From Streptomyces sp. WM4235 (GTDB lineage: Bacteria > Actinomycetota > Actinomycetes > Streptomycetales > Streptomycetaceae), in the NCBI RefSeq assembly GCF_001279725.1, contig NZ_LGDE01000148.1, forward strand, positions 20,376 to 84,375: a DNA stretch of 64,000 nucleotides. Direction: 5' to 3'. This document shows, in pieces, positions 38,091 through 47,522 of this stretch (position 1 is the first letter of the stretch; every line of letters begins with the position of its first letter). Below the pieces are notes generated by a model that was given only the letters and a program-made list of their open reading frames with translations, was not told the DNA's origin and did no database searches. Position numbers and translations under genes: made by a program.

Positions 38091-38963
38091 ATGAACACGA
38101 ACCACGGGGTCACCGCCAGGGGCCGGGTGACAGGCCTGCCGGAGTGGGATCGCTGCGGGGTCATGGGCGTCGTCAACGTCACCCCCGACTCGTTCTCCGA
38201 CGGGGGCCGCTGGTTCGACACCACCGCGGCGGTCAAGCGCGGCCTCGACCTCGTCGCGCAGGGCGCCGACCTCGTGGACGTCGGCGGCGAGTCCACCCGC
38301 CCCGGCGCCTCCCGCGTCGACGCCGCCGAGGAACTGCGCCGGGTCGTCCCCGTGGTCCGCGGGCTGGCGTCCGAGGGGATCGCCGTCTCCGTCGACACCA
38401 TGCGCGCGGAGGTCGCCGCCCGGGCCGTCGCGGCCGGCGCCGTACTCGTCAACGACGTCAGCGGCGGGCTCGCCGACCCCGGCATGATCCCGGCCGTCGC
38501 CGCCGCCGAGGTGCCGTTCGTGGTCATGCACTGGCGCGGATTCAGCGCCGGCATGAACAACCTGGCCGTGTACGAGAACGTCGTCGCCGAGGTCACCGCC
38601 GAACTGCGCGAACGGATCGACGCCGTCGTCGCCGGCGGGATCGCCCCCGAGCGGCTCCTCGTCGACCCCGGCCTCGGCTTCGCGAAGAACGCCGAACACG
38701 ACCTGGCCCTGGTCGCCCACCTGCGCGAGCTGCGGGCCCTGGGCTTCCCGCTGCTGGTCGCCGCCTCGCGGAAGCGTTTCCTCGGCCGGGTCCTGGCAGG
38801 CGCCGAGGGCGCCGCCCCACCGCCCGCCCGCGAACGCGACGCCGCCACGGCCGCCGTGTCCGCCATCGCCGCCCACCAGGGCGCCTGGGCGGTACGGGTA
38901 CACGAGGTACGGGCGACCGCAGACGCGGTTCGGGTGGCCCGTGCGGTGGAAGGGGCACTGTGA
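38091..38963 (+). CDS. folP: Dihydropteroate synthase
   Basis: FolP condenses p-aminobenzoate with 6-hydroxymethyl-dihydropterin diphosphate, the sulfonamide-sensitive folate step. The 290 residues have GVVNVTPDSFSDGG, DVGGESTRPGA, LVNDVSGG, LVDPGLGFAK and VAASRKRFLG, i.e. all pterin and pABA site motifs. It starts the plus-strand folate run folP-NTF2-folB-folK-DUF3180; the neighbouring NTF2-like gene starts 28 bp after it. Confidence 0.97.
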   Translation: MNTNHGVTARGRVTGLPEWDRCGVMGVVNVTPDSFSDGGRWFDTTAAVKRGLDLVAQGADLVDVGGESTRPGASRVDAAEELRRVVPVVRGLASEGIAVSVDTMRAEVAARAVAAGAVLVNDVSGGLADPGMIPAVAAAEVPFVVMHWRGFSAGMNNLAVYENVVAEVTAELRERIDAVVAGGIAPERLLVDPGLGFAKNAEHDLALVAHLRELRALGFPLLVAASRKRFLGRVLAGAEGAAPPPARERDAATAAVSAIAAHQGAWAVRVHEVRATADAVRVARAVEGAL

Positions 38964-38991
38964 TCCGTCGTACCGACAAGGAAGGAGCACG

Positions 38992-39435
38992 GTGAGCCGT
39001 ACCGACATCGAAGCCGTCGAAGAGGTCAACACGGCCTTCTACGAGGCCATGGAGCAGGGGGACTTCGACGCACTGTCGGCGCTCTGGCTGGAGGACGAGA
39101 TCTCCTGCGTCCACCCGGGCTGGCCCGTGCTGTCGGGGCGGGGCGAGGTCCTGCGCTCCTACGCCCTGATCATGTCCCACACCGAGTACATCCAGTTCTT
39201 CCTCACCGACACCAAGGTCACCGTCATAGGCGACACCGCGCTCGTCAGCTGCACCGAGAACATCCTCAGCGGCGGCCCCGCCGAGGACGGCGGCGAACTG
39301 GGTCCCCTGGTCGGCCAGCTGGTCGTCGCCACGAATGTGTTCCGACGCACACCGGAGGGCTGGCGGCTCTGGTCCCACCACGGTTCACCGGTCCTTACGG
39401 ACTCCGAAGATGAGGACGAAGAGGACTCCGACTGA
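38992..39435 (+). CDS. NTF2/SnoaL-like protein within the folate gene cluster
   Basis: The 147 residues form a cone-shaped NTF2-like fold (DIEAVEEVNTAFYEAMEQGDFDALSALW, then ISCVHPGW, LRSYALIM and WRLWSHHGSPV). The C-terminus is strongly acidic (DSEDEDEEDSD). GGAAGGAG precedes the GTG start. Its position between folP and folB in a tight row suggests a link to folate metabolism, but the fold serves many roles. No catalytic residue is certain. Confidence 0.85.
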   Translation: MSRTDIEAVEEVNTAFYEAMEQGDFDALSALWLEDEISCVHPGWPVLSGRGEVLRSYALIMSHTEYIQFFLTDTKVTVIGDTALVSCTENILSGGPAEDGGELGPLVGQLVVATNVFRRTPEGWRLWSHHGSPVLTDSEDEDEEDSD

Positions 39436-39565
39436 CCCCAAGGGCGGGGGGCGACGTACATCGCAGGTAAATTCGAAGGCGGACGACGCCGACCGCACTC
39501 GGCGTAGGCCCATGGCCCCGGGGAGTCCCGGGGCGGATGCACCTACGAAAGTTGGAGTGATTCGC

Positions 39566-39925
39566 GTGGATCGTGTCGCGCTGCGCGGCCTCAAGGCTCG
39601 CGGGCACCACGGCGTCTTCCCCCGGGAACGCGAGGAAGGCCAGACCTTCATCGTGGACCTGGTGCTCCACCTCGACACCCGACCCGCGGCGGCCGGAGAC
39701 GATCTGGCTAAGACCGTGCACTACGGGGTAGTCGCGGAAGAAGTCGTCGATGTGGTCCAGGGAGAGCCCGTCGACCTGATCGAGACGCTCGCCGAGCGAA
39801 TCGCCCAGCAGTGCCTGAAGCACGAAGCGGTGGCGCAGGTGGAGGTCATCGTCCACAAGCCGGACGCGCCGATCACCGTCCCCTTCGACGACGTGACCAT
39901 CACGATCACCCGGAGCCGCGCATGA
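39566..39925 (+). CDS. folB: Dihydroneopterin aldolase
   Basis: FolB splits 7,8-dihydroneopterin to 6-hydroxymethyl-dihydropterin and glycolaldehyde. The 119 residues contain GLKARGHHGVFPREREEGQTFIVD, the TVHYGVVAEEVVD region and the C-terminal VIVHKPDAPI. The GTG start at 39566 has GGAG eight bases upstream; another GTG three codons earlier is possible. Its stop overlaps the folK start by four bases. Confidence 0.97.
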   Translation: MDRVALRGLKARGHHGVFPREREEGQTFIVDLVLHLDTRPAAAGDDLAKTVHYGVVAEEVVDVVQGEPVDLIETLAERIAQQCLKHEAVAQVEVIVHKPDAPITVPFDDVTITITRSRA

Positions 39926-40530
39926 ACAACGGACTGAACGCCCAGAGCGACCCCACCGTCCAGCCGGTGCCCGCCTCCGTAGTCGAGGCGGTCGACGCGG
40001 CGGACGTCACCCTGTCCAACCCGAAATGGGCCGTGGTCGCGCTGGGCGCGAACCTCGGCAACCGGCTGGAGACCCTCCAGGGCGCCATCGACGCCCTCGG
40101 GGACACCCCCGGCCTGCGGGTCAAGGCCGTCTCCCCCGTCTACGAGACCGAGCCGTGGGGCGTCGAGCCCGGCTCGCAGCCCGCGTACTTCAACGCGGTC
40201 ATCGCGGTGAAGACCACCCTGCCGCCGTCCTCGCTCCTGGAGCGCGGGCACGCCATCGAAGAGGCCTTCGACCGCGTCCGCGAGGAACGCTGGGGGCCCC
40301 GCACCATCGACGTCGACATCGTCGCGTACGCCGACGTGATCTCCGAGGACCCCGTCCTCACCCTCCCGCACCCGCGGGCACACCAGCGCGCCTTCGTGCT
40401 GGCCCCCTGGCACGACATCGACCCTGAGGCCCAGCTCCCGGGCCGCGGCGCGGTCGCCGCCCTGCTGGCCGGAATCGGCCTCACCGGGGTCACGCCGCGA
40501 CCCGACCTGGAACTCCACCTCCCCGACTAG
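39922..40530 (+). CDS. folK: HPPK, 2-amino-4-hydroxy-6-hydroxymethyldihydropteridine diphosphokinase
   Basis: FolK transfers diphosphate from ATP to the product of FolB, giving the substrate of FolP. The 202 residues show VVALGANLGNRLETLQGAI, PVYETEPWG, and the HPPK signature RWGPRTIDVDIV. It has an N-terminal extension of about 35 residues compared with E. coli FolK. ATGA overlap with folB indicates coupling. Confidence 0.97.
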   Translation: MNNGLNAQSDPTVQPVPASVVEAVDAADVTLSNPKWAVVALGANLGNRLETLQGAIDALGDTPGLRVKAVSPVYETEPWGVEPGSQPAYFNAVIAVKTTLPPSSLLERGHAIEEAFDRVREERWGPRTIDVDIVAYADVISEDPVLTLPHPRAHQRAFVLAPWHDIDPEAQLPGRGAVAALLAGIGLTGVTPRPDLELHLPD

Positions 40531-40583
40531 TCGTTAGCCTGTTCACTGCTGACGAATCGGTGCGGAAAGCGGGGAACGGGTAC

Positions 40584-41072
40584 GTGAAGCAACTGAGGCC
40601 GGCGGTCCTGGCGGGCATCTTCCTGGTCGCCGGGGTGCTGTCCTGGGCGGGCGCCCGGCTCTGGAACTCCTACGGCACGCTGCCGGGCGTCCCCCTGGCC
40701 GCCCCGATCGTGCTCGCGGTCATCGCCGTGGTGCTCTTCGCGACGGCCCTGTCGATGCGCGCCCGGCTCAAGGCCCAGCGCGAGCGCCGCCCCGGAGCCA
40801 AGGGCGTGGAGCCCCTGATGGCGGCCCGCGCGGTGGTCTTCGGACAGGCCAGCGCCCTGGTCGCGGCCCTCGTGGCGGGCATGTACGGCGGCGTCGGCGT
40901 CTTCCTGCTGACGGACGCCCTCGACGTGCCCGCCCGCCGCGACCAGGCCTGGTACGCGGGCGGCTCGGTCCTGGCGGGCGCGGCGGTCATCGCCGCCGCC
41001 CTATTCCTGGAACACGTCCTGAAGCTCCCGGAGGACGACGACACCGCCCCCGAGGCCCCCGCCCCGGCCTGA
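40584..41072 (+). CDS. DUF3180 membrane protein
   Basis: The 162 residues have four hydrophobic segments (about 7-22, 33-54, 85-110, 122-145), as in the DUF3180 family, which is linked to the folate operon in actinomycetes. Function unknown; a transport or membrane partner role for folate synthesis is only suggested by conserved position. The GTG at 40584 is preferred to one eight codons upstream because GGGGAACGGG lies before it. Confidence 0.85.
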   Translation: MKQLRPAVLAGIFLVAGVLSWAGARLWNSYGTLPGVPLAAPIVLAVIAVVLFATALSMRARLKAQRERRPGAKGVEPLMAARAVVFGQASALVAALVAGMYGGVGVFLLTDALDVPARRDQAWYAGGSVLAGAAVIAAALFLEHVLKLPEDDDTAPEAPAPA

Positions 41073-41096
41073 GGCCCGGGGTCCGGGGTCCGGCCG

Positions 41097-41204
41097 TCAG
41101 GCCCCGGCCCCCACCACGTGCCCGTTCACCAGGAAGTGCGGATGCGAGTCGCCAAAGCCGATCACCGGCACGGATGTCTCTCGCCCGAGCCGCGCCGGCG
41201 ACAC
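41097..41204 (-). pseudogene. Possible remnant reading frame in the folE/DUF3180 gap
   Basis: A minus-strand frame of 35 codons ends with the natural-looking sequence GFGDSHPHFLVNGHVVGAGA and TGA at 41097-41099, with an in-frame stop just upstream (41208-41210). A second frame further upstream reads MGGLPSNQIVNGVAG before diverging, as if a frameshift joined two pieces. Local base composition is less GC-rich than usual. I cannot name a parent family, and a non-coding spacer is an equally good reading. Confidence 0.25.
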
Positions 41205-41304
41205 CGTTCACGATCTGGTTGCTTGGCAGCCCGCCCATCCCGACCCCCCTGATCAGAGCCAATCGTCTGATCAACGACGTTATCGGGCAGGTCTGACAAT
41301 CCAG

Positions 41305-41913
41305 CTAGGGAGCCATGATCAGGCTCATCGCCTCGTTGCGCGTCGCCGGGTCACGGAGCTGACCGCGGACGGCGGAGGTGATGGTCTTCGCGCCCGGCTT
41401 GCGGACCCCACGCATGGTCATGCACATGTGCTCGCACTGGATGACCACGATGACCCCCCGCGGATCCAGGATCTCCATGACCGATTCGGCGATCTGGGTG
41501 GTCAACCGTTCCTGCACCTGAGGACGGCGGGCGAACACATCCACCAGGCGGGCGAGCTTCGACAGGCCGGTGATCTTGCCGTCGGTGGACGGGATGTAGC
41601 CGACGTGCGCCACGCCGTGGAAGGGGACCAGATGATGTTCACAGGTACTCATGACCTCGATGTCCTTCACCAGGACCATCTCGTCGTGACCGAGGTCGAA
41701 GGTCGTCGTCAGGACGTCCTCCGGGCGCTGCCGCAGACCGGCGAATATCTCCTTGTACGCCCGCGCCACCCGTCCCGGGGTCGCCAGCAGGCCCTCGCGG
41801 TCCGGGTCCTCGCCGACCGCGATCAGGAGTTCCCGGACGGCCGCCTCGGCGCGCTTCTCGTCGAACTCGCCGATCGTGCCCTCGCCACCGGTCAGGGTCA
41901 CTGGGTCGGTCAT
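41305..41913 (-). CDS. folE: GTP cyclohydrolase I
   Basis: FolE converts GTP to dihydroneopterin triphosphate, the first folate step. The 202 residues contain [17 protein letters not shown], the zinc-site [12 protein letters not shown] and [11 protein letters not shown] (Cys, His and Cys ligands). It is converging on the other folate genes rather than in the same operon, lying just downstream of ftsH on the minus strand with a strong hairpin between them. GAGGAAGAG precedes the ATG. Confidence 0.97.
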   Translation of the reverse strand: MTDPVTLTGGEGTIGEFDEKRAEAAVRELLIAVGEDPDREGLLATPGRVARAYKEIFAGLRQRPEDVLTTTFDLGHDEMVLVKDIEVMSTCEHHLVPFHGVAHVGYIPSTDGKITGLSKLARLVDVFARRPQVQERLTTQIAESVMEILDPRGVIVVIQCEHMCMTMRGVRKPGAKTITSAVRGQLRDPATRNEAMSLIMAP

Positions 41914-41953
41914 CTCTTCCTCGTTCCTGTCTACGCACACGCGCACGTGAAAG

Positions 41954-41991
41954 TGCCGCGCCCCCCAGGCTAGAACCTGGGGGGCGCGGCA
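41954..41991 (-). terminator. Hairpin between ftsH and folE
   Basis: TGCCGCGCCCCCCAGG (41954-41969) pairs perfectly with 41976-41991 around a six-base loop. On the minus strand it begins 17 bp after the ftsH stop and is followed by CTTTCACG. It may end most ftsH transcripts, or attenuate read-through into folE, whose start is 41 bp further. Confidence 0.75.
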
Positions 41992-42007
41992 TCCATTCCG
42001 GGACTGA

Positions 42008-44038
42008 TCAGGCCTCGGGACGCTCCTCCGGGGAGGGCTCCGGGTCCTTGTCCACCGACACGGCCGGCGTCGCCGCCGAGGTGCCGTTCGCCGAGTTCGT
42101 CAGCTGGAGCTCCTTGGGAGAGAGCACCGGCGGACGGGTGGAGGGGGTACGGCGGGAGGAACCGGTCCACGCGGGGCGGGCCGGACGCTTCACGATGGTG
42201 GAGAAGACCTCGGCGATCTGCTCCTTGTTCAGCGTTTCCTTCTCCAGCAGCGCGAGGACGAGGTTGTCGAGAACGTCGCGGTTCTCGACCAGGATCTCCC
42301 AGGCCTCGTTGTGCGCGGTCTCGATGAGCTTCTTGACCTCTTCGTCGACCAGCGCCGCGACCTCTTCCGAGTAGTCCCGCGGGTGCGACATCTCGCGCCC
42401 GAGGAACGGCTCGGTGTTGTCGCCGCCGAACTTGATCGCACCGAGACGCTCGGTCATGCCGTACTGCGTGACCATCGCGCGGGCCGTTGCGGTGGCCTTC
42501 TCGATGTCGTTCGCCGCACCGGTGGTCGGGTCGTGGAAGACCAGTTCCTCGGCCGCGCGCCCGCCCAGCATGTACGCCAGCTGGTCGAGCATCTCGTTGC
42601 GCGTGGTCGAGTACTTGTCCTCGTCGGGCAGGACCATGGTGTAACCCAGGGCCCGACCGCGGGACAAGATCGTGATCTTGTGGACCGGGTCGGAGTTCGG
42701 GGAAGCCGCCGCGACCAGGGCGTGTCCGCCCTCGTGGTACGCGGTGATCTTCTTTTCCCGGTCCGACATGATCCGGGTCCGCTTCTGCGGGCCCGCCACG
42801 ACACGGTCGATCGCCTCGTCCAGCGCGTGGTTGTCGACCAGCTTCTTGTCCGAGCGGGCCGTGAGCAACGCGGCCTCGTTCAGGACGTTGGAGAGGTCGG
42901 CACCCGTGAAGCCGGGCGTGCGACGGGCGACCGCGCCCAGGTCGACGTCCGGGGCGACCGGCTTGCCCTTCTGGTGGACCTTGAGGATCTCCAGACGGCC
43001 CTGCATGTCGGGACGGTCGACCGCGATCTGCCGGTCGAAGCGGCCCGGACGCAGCAGTGCCGGGTCGAGGATGTCGGGTCGGTTCGTGGCGGCGATCAGG
43101 ATGACGCCGCCCTTCACGTCGAAGCCGTCCATCTCGACGAGCAGCTGGTTGAGGGTCTGCTCACGCTCGTCGTGACCGCCGCCGAGACCCGCACCGCGGT
43201 GCCGGCCGACTGCGTCGATCTCGTCGACGAACACGATCGCCGGAGCGTTGGCCTTGGCCTGTTCGAACAGGTCGCGGACACGCGAGGCACCGACACCGAC
43301 GAACATCTCGACGAAGTCGGAACCGGAGATCGAGTAGAAGGGAACACCGGCCTCGCCCGCGACGGCACGCGCGAGCAGGGTCTTTCCGGTGCCGGGCGGG
43401 CCGTAGAGCAGCACGCCCTTGGGGATCTTCGCGCCGACCGCCTGGAACTTCGCCGGCTCCTGGAGGAACTCCTTGATCTCGTGGAGTTCCTCGACGGCCT
43501 CGTCCGCGCCCGCGACATCGGCGAACGTCGTCTTCGGGGTGTCCTTGGTGATGAGCTTGGCCTTGGACTTCCCGAAGTTCATCACTCGGGAGCCACCGCC
43601 CTGCATCTGATTCATCAGGAACAGGAAGACGACCACGATGAGGACGAAGGGCAGCAGCGAGAGCAGCACGCTGAGGAACGGGCTGGTCTTGTCCGGCGAG
43701 ACGGTGTAACCGTCCGGGATCTGACCGGCTTCGTACTTGGTCTGGAGGTTCTGGGCGAGTTGGACGCCCTGGTCCCCGATGTAGTTGGCCTGGAACTTGG
43801 TGCCGTCGTTGTCGCCGAGCTTCTGGTCCTTCTTCAGCTCGATCTTGATCATCTGGCTGTCACCGGTGGTGAGCTTGGCGCTCTCCACCTGGCCACTGTT
43901 GATCGCCTTGATGACCTCGCTGGTCTCCACCGACTTGTAGCCGCCGCCGGAGCCGACGACGTTCATCAACACGACCACGGCGAGGACGGCCAGCACGATC
44001 CACATGACCGGCCCACGGAAGTATCGCTTCACGTCCAT
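42008..44038 (-). CDS. ftsH: ATP-dependent zinc metalloprotease FtsH
   Basis: FtsH is a membrane-bound AAA+ protease that degrades membrane and short-lived cytosolic proteins. The 676 residues have two membrane helices (about 12-28 and 121-143), an extracytoplasmic domain between them, Walker A GPPGTGKT (213-220), Walker B IVFVDEID, and zinc motif HEGGH (435-439) with a later Asp in [11 protein letters not shown]. The C-terminal 65 residues are a disordered Pro/Ser/Thr-rich tail. It follows hpt on the same strand with a gap of about 250 bp carrying a phased direct repeat. Confidence 0.98.
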   Translation of the reverse strand: MDVKRYFRGPVMWIVLAVLAVVVLMNVVGSGGGYKSVETSEVIKAINSGQVESAKLTTGDSQMIKIELKKDQKLGDNDGTKFQANYIGDQGVQLAQNLQTKYEAGQIPDGYTVSPDKTSPFLSVLLSLLPFVLIVVVFLFLMNQMQGGGSRVMNFGKSKAKLITKDTPKTTFADVAGADEAVEELHEIKEFLQEPAKFQAVGAKIPKGVLLYGPPGTGKTLLARAVAGEAGVPFYSISGSDFVEMFVGVGASRVRDLFEQAKANAPAIVFVDEIDAVGRHRGAGLGGGHDEREQTLNQLLVEMDGFDVKGGVILIAATNRPDILDPALLRPGRFDRQIAVDRPDMQGRLEILKVHQKGKPVAPDVDLGAVARRTPGFTGADLSNVLNEAALLTARSDKKLVDNHALDEAIDRVVAGPQKRTRIMSDREKKITAYHEGGHALVAAASPNSDPVHKITILSRGRALGYTMVLPDEDKYSTTRNEMLDQLAYMLGGRAAEELVFHDPTTGAANDIEKATATARAMVTQYGMTERLGAIKFGGDNTEPFLGREMSHPRDYSEEVAALVDEEVKKLIETAHNEAWEILVENRDVLDNLVLALLEKETLNKEQIAEVFSTIVKRPARPAWTGSSRRTPSTRPPVLSPKELQLTNSANGTSAATPAVSVDKDPEPSPEERPEA

Positions 44039-44198
44039 CCATACGGGGCGCTAGGCACCCCGTCCCTCCTGCCCGTAGGTAAATGCTGCTGTGAGTAAAG
44101 ACTGTTCTTCGGAATGTACCCCTGTATTGTCACCCGCGGCCTCGCGGGACGGCTGACAGACCCACCTTCCCCTGCTCCAACGGCGGGAATCGCCTCCA

Positions 44199-44230
44199 GG
44201 TTCCCCGGGTTTGCCTGTCGGTTCCCCGGG
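44199..44230. promoter_or_regulatory. Phased direct repeat upstream of ftsH
   Basis: GGTTCCCCGGG occurs twice, at 44199-44209 and 44220-44230, exactly 21 bp apart, i.e. two helical turns. It is 160-190 bp upstream of ftsH and 57 bp past the hpt stop. Such spacing is typical of protein-binding repeats; no regulator is identified. Confidence 0.5.
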
Positions 44231-44286
44231 AGGGGTCGGGGGAAGCCGCGCCCGCGTCGGGACGCGGCCGCGTGCGGCCGTCGGAG

Positions 44287-44847
44287 TCAGCCGCCGTACA
44301 CGTGCGGGGCGAGCGTGCCGACGAACGGCAGGTTGCGGTACTTCTCCGCGTAGTCCAGGCCGTATCCGACGACGAACTCGTTCGGGATGTCGAAGCCGAC
44401 CCACTTCACGTCGATCGCGACCTTGGCGGCCTCGGGCTTGCGCAGCAGCGTCACGACCTGGAGGGACGCCGGTTCGCGCGAGCCCAGGTTCGACAGCAGC
44501 CAGGACAGCGTCAGGCCGGAGTCGATGATGTCCTCGACGATCAGGACGTGCTTGCCCTTGATGTCGGTGTCGAGGTCCTTGAGGATCCGGACCACGCCCG
44601 AGGACTGGGTCCCGGCGCCATAGGAGGACACCGCCATCCAGTCCATGGTGAGCGGGGTGGACAAGGCGCGTGCCAGGTCCGCCATCACCATCACCGCGCC
44701 CTTGAGCACACCGACGATGAGCAGGTCCTTGCCCGCGTACTCCGCGTCGATCTTCGCCGCCAGCTCGGCGAGCTTCGCGTCGATCTCTTCCTTGGTGATG
44801 AGCACCGACTCGAGGTCGGAACCCATGTCCTTCTCGTCCACCCGCAT
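44287..44847 (-). CDS. hpt: Hypoxanthine phosphoribosyltransferase
   Basis: Hpt salvages hypoxanthine (and often guanine) with PRPP. The 186 residues include [21 protein letters not shown], the PRPP-binding motif [14 protein letters not shown] and [27 protein letters not shown]. Starts at 44847 ([11 protein letters not shown]) and 44826 (MGSDLES) are both possible; the former matches other Streptomyces proteins. It lies between tilS and ftsH, an arrangement conserved widely in Gram-positive bacteria. Confidence 0.97.
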   Translation of the reverse strand: MRVDEKDMGSDLESVLITKEEIDAKLAELAAKIDAEYAGKDLLIVGVLKGAVMVMADLARALSTPLTMDWMAVSSYGAGTQSSGVVRILKDLDTDIKGKHVLIVEDIIDSGLTLSWLLSNLGSREPASLQVVTLLRKPEAAKVAIDVKWVGFDIPNEFVVGYGLDYAEKYRNLPFVGTLAPHVYGG

Positions 44848-44915
44848 CACTTTCGTTGTCGGCCGCGACTCCGGAGGTGGGTGCCTCCGGAGGCTCAGCC
44901 GCGTTTCAGCACCGA

Positions 44916-45974
44916 TCAGCCCTGCCGAATGACAAGTCTGCCACCCTGCCGCTGGGCCTCGACCCGGCCGGGCAGGTTGATGGCGCCCTGACCGCGCCAT
45001 CCGGTGATGAGCCGGTCCACTTCCTCGATGTGACGGGCGAAGAGGGAGCCTGCGGGGGAGCCGGCGGCGACCACGGCCCTGCGCAGTACGCGGCGACGGA
45101 CGGCGGGGGGCAGCGCGTACAACTTCGCGCACTCCAGGCGGCCGTCCGCGTCGCGGACGCCGGCGTCCGCGTCGGCGGCCCAGGCGTCGAGGGCGTCGGC
45201 GTCGTCGCGGGAGAGCTGGGCGGTGCGGGCGAGTGCCTCCACGACCCCTTTGCCCAGCGCCTTCTCCAGGGCGGGCAGTCCCTCGTGGCGCAGCCGGGAG
45301 CGCGTGTAGGCCGGGTCGATGTTGTGCGGGTCGTCCCAGACGGGGAGCGACTGGACCATGCAGGCCTTGCGGGCGGTCTGCCGGTCGATTCCCAGGAAGG
45401 GGCGGCGGTAGCGGTTGGTGCGGCCGGGTCCGCCGGACTTCTCGGCCATGCCGGAGAGGGAGCGGGTGCCGGAGCCTCGGGCGAGCCCCAGCAGGACGGT
45501 TTCGGCTTGATCGTCCCGGGTGTGGCCGAGCAGTACGGCGGCGGCTCCGAGCCGGTCGGCGGTGGCGTCCAGGGCTCCGTAGCGGGCGTCGCGGGCGGCG
45601 GCCTCGGGTCCGCCGTCACGGCCGACGCGCACGGCGACGGACTCCACCGGGTCGAGGCGGAGCGCGGTCATGCGGCTGACGACTTCGGCGGCGCGCAGGT
45701 CGGAGCCGGCCTGGAGGCCGTGGTCGACGGTGACGCCGCCGGCGCGGATGCCGAGTTTGGGGGCCTCGAAGGCGAGGGCGGAGGCGAGGGCCATGGAGTC
45801 GGCGCCGCCGGAGCAGGCGACGAGGACGAGCGGCGGGGTGCCGGGCGCGGTGCGTCCGTCGGCGGGGCTGCCGGTCGGGTGTGGCTGGATCGGATCGGTG
45901 AGGTCGGTGAGGACGTCGTGGAGTACGCGGCGGACCGCCAGGCGTATCGCCGCGACCGCAGGATGGGGACCCAT
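44916..45974 (-). CDS. tilS: tRNA(Ile)-lysidine synthetase
   Basis: TilS adds lysine to C34 of the tRNA that reads AUA, changing both codon and charging identity. The 352 residues have the PP-loop ATP motif [12 protein letters not shown] (about 50-61), the [15 protein letters not shown] and [13 protein letters not shown] motifs and [12 protein letters not shown]. It is the first of tilS-hpt-ftsH, with 68 bp to hpt. Confidence 0.95.
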   Translation of the reverse strand: MGPHPAVAAIRLAVRRVLHDVLTDLTDPIQPHPTGSPADGRTAPGTPPLVLVACSGGADSMALASALAFEAPKLGIRAGGVTVDHGLQAGSDLRAAEVVSRMTALRLDPVESVAVRVGRDGGPEAAARDARYGALDATADRLGAAAVLLGHTRDDQAETVLLGLARGSGTRSLSGMAEKSGGPGRTNRYRRPFLGIDRQTARKACMVQSLPVWDDPHNIDPAYTRSRLRHEGLPALEKALGKGVVEALARTAQLSRDDADALDAWAADADAGVRDADGRLECAKLYALPPAVRRRVLRRAVVAAGSPAGSLFARHIEEVDRLITGWRGQGAINLPGRVEAQRQGGRLVIRQG

Positions 45975-46324
45975 GTCCGGTGCCCTTCGTGGAGTTCGGA
46001 TGCCTCGGAGGCGTTGGGGTGGTGCGCAGGGGTGTTCGGTGGTGCCGGTGGATCGGCCGGGGATCTCCGCGAGGAGCCTCCGGCGAGTACCGGTTGTCAC
46101 TCAGAGTGCGTCGATGGTGACAGAACCGAGCCGTTCCCTGAGCATCGCACGCCCTTCCACGGCCCACGGTCCCTCGGACGGGTGACGCTGTTTCCCCCAA
46201 CGGGACAATTTCAAGCCTGTCGGGCGGGTGAGTCGGGTATCAGGACCCGCCACCGTGCTCCCGGCCGCGCCGGCCCGCCCGGTGGGCGATCCCCGACGCC
46301 CCGAGCGTCCGGTGCGCCGCGGGC
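45975..46324. other. Spacer between the DUF2342 gene and tilS
   Basis: This 350-bp region has no supported gene. Both flanking genes are on the minus strand, so it should hold the end of the DUF2342 transcript and the tilS promoter. I see no clear terminator hairpin or conserved operator, apart from GC-rich repeats near 46250-46290. Confidence 0.45.
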
Positions 46325-47470
46325 TCACTCCGCTCCGCCGTCCTCGCTTCCCTTGCCGTGCACCCGGGCCACCCAGTCCGCGGGTTTGGCGATCTCCGCC
46401 TTGGTCGGCAGCGTGTTCGGGGAGGTCCACACCCGGTTGAAGCCGTCCATGCCGACCTGGCCGACGACCGCCCGGACGAACCGTTCGCCGTCGCGGTACT
46501 GGCGGAGCTTGGCGTCCAGGCCCAGCAGCTTGCGCAGGGTGGCGTCGAGTCGGCCGGCCCCGCTGGCCCGGCGCTGTTGGAACTTCTCCCGGATCTCGGC
46601 GACCGAGGGCACCACGTCGGGGCCGACCCCGTCCATGACGAAGTCGGCGTGGCCTTCCAGCAGGGACATGACGGCGGTGAGTCGGCCCAGTACCTCCCGC
46701 TGTTCGGGGGTCTGTACCAGCTCGACCAGCGAGCGGCCCTCATCGCCGCCTTCGGCGTCGGGTCGGGCGCCCGCGAAGGACTGCGCGGCTTCGCGCAGCC
46801 GTTCCAGGACGGTCATCGGGTCCATCTCGGTGGCACCGAGGAACGTCTGGATTTCGCCCTCCAGGTGGGCGCGGAGCCACGGGACGGCCGTGAACTGCGT
46901 ACGGTGCGTCTCCTCGTGCAGGCAGACCCACAGTCGGAAGTCGTGCGGGTCGACCTCCAGCTCGCGTTCCACGTGCACGATGTTGGGCGCGACGAGCAGC
47001 AGTCGGCCGCCGCCGGCGGCGGAGCCCGGCAGGTCGAGGCCCGCCGGCGCGAAGGTCTCGTACTGGCCGAGCACCCGGGAGGCCAGGAAGCTGAGCAGCA
47101 TGCCCAGCTCGACGCCGGTGACCTTGCCGCCGAACGCGCCGAGCACGGAGCCGCCGGGGGTTCCCTCGCGGCGCTCCTGCATCTTGCCGAGCAGGGGTCC
47201 GAGCAGTTCGCGGAAGCCGGCGACGTTGGCCTTGACCCAGCCGACCCGGTCGACGACCAGGACGGGGGTGTCGTGCACCTCGGCGCCGTCGGGCAGCATC
47301 CGGGTGAAGTCGCGCACGTGCCGTTCCGAGGTCTTGGCGTGCCGGCGGAGTTCCGCCACCACCGCCCGGGCCTCGTCGCGGCTGACTTCCGGACCCGGCC
47401 GGACCAGCCGGGTCGCGGTCGCCACCGCGAGGTTCCAGTCGACCATCTCCACACCACCGATGCTCGTCAT
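46325..47470 (-). CDS. DUF2342 zinc-dependent metalloprotease-like protein
   Basis: The 381 residues contain the zincin signature HEETH (185-189) in a long helix (WVCLHEETHRTQF) and a later Glu-rich helix (MSLLEGHADFVMDG) that could supply a third ligand. This actinobacterial family has been annotated as coenzyme F420-related, on gene neighbourhood alone. It is downstream of dacB on the same strand. Proteolytic activity is not established. Confidence 0.88.
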   Translation of the reverse strand: MTSIGGVEMVDWNLAVATATRLVRPGPEVSRDEARAVVAELRRHAKTSERHVRDFTRMLPDGAEVHDTPVLVVDRVGWVKANVAGFRELLGPLLGKMQERREGTPGGSVLGAFGGKVTGVELGMLLSFLASRVLGQYETFAPAGLDLPGSAAGGGRLLLVAPNIVHVERELEVDPHDFRLWVCLHEETHRTQFTAVPWLRAHLEGEIQTFLGATEMDPMTVLERLREAAQSFAGARPDAEGGDEGRSLVELVQTPEQREVLGRLTAVMSLLEGHADFVMDGVGPDVVPSVAEIREKFQQRRASGAGRLDATLRKLLGLDAKLRQYRDGERFVRAVVGQVGMDGFNRVWTSPNTLPTKAEIAKPADWVARVHGKGSEDGGAE

Positions 47471-47522
47471 GCGTCAACCGTACGTGGACCGGCGCCGCGG
47501 CGGATCCCCCCGAGGGGCGCGG

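Noticed and set aside
35685..39032. An 1115-codon minus-strand open frame
   Set aside because: It lies antisense to the MprF-like gene and folP; both true genes have motifs and start signals.
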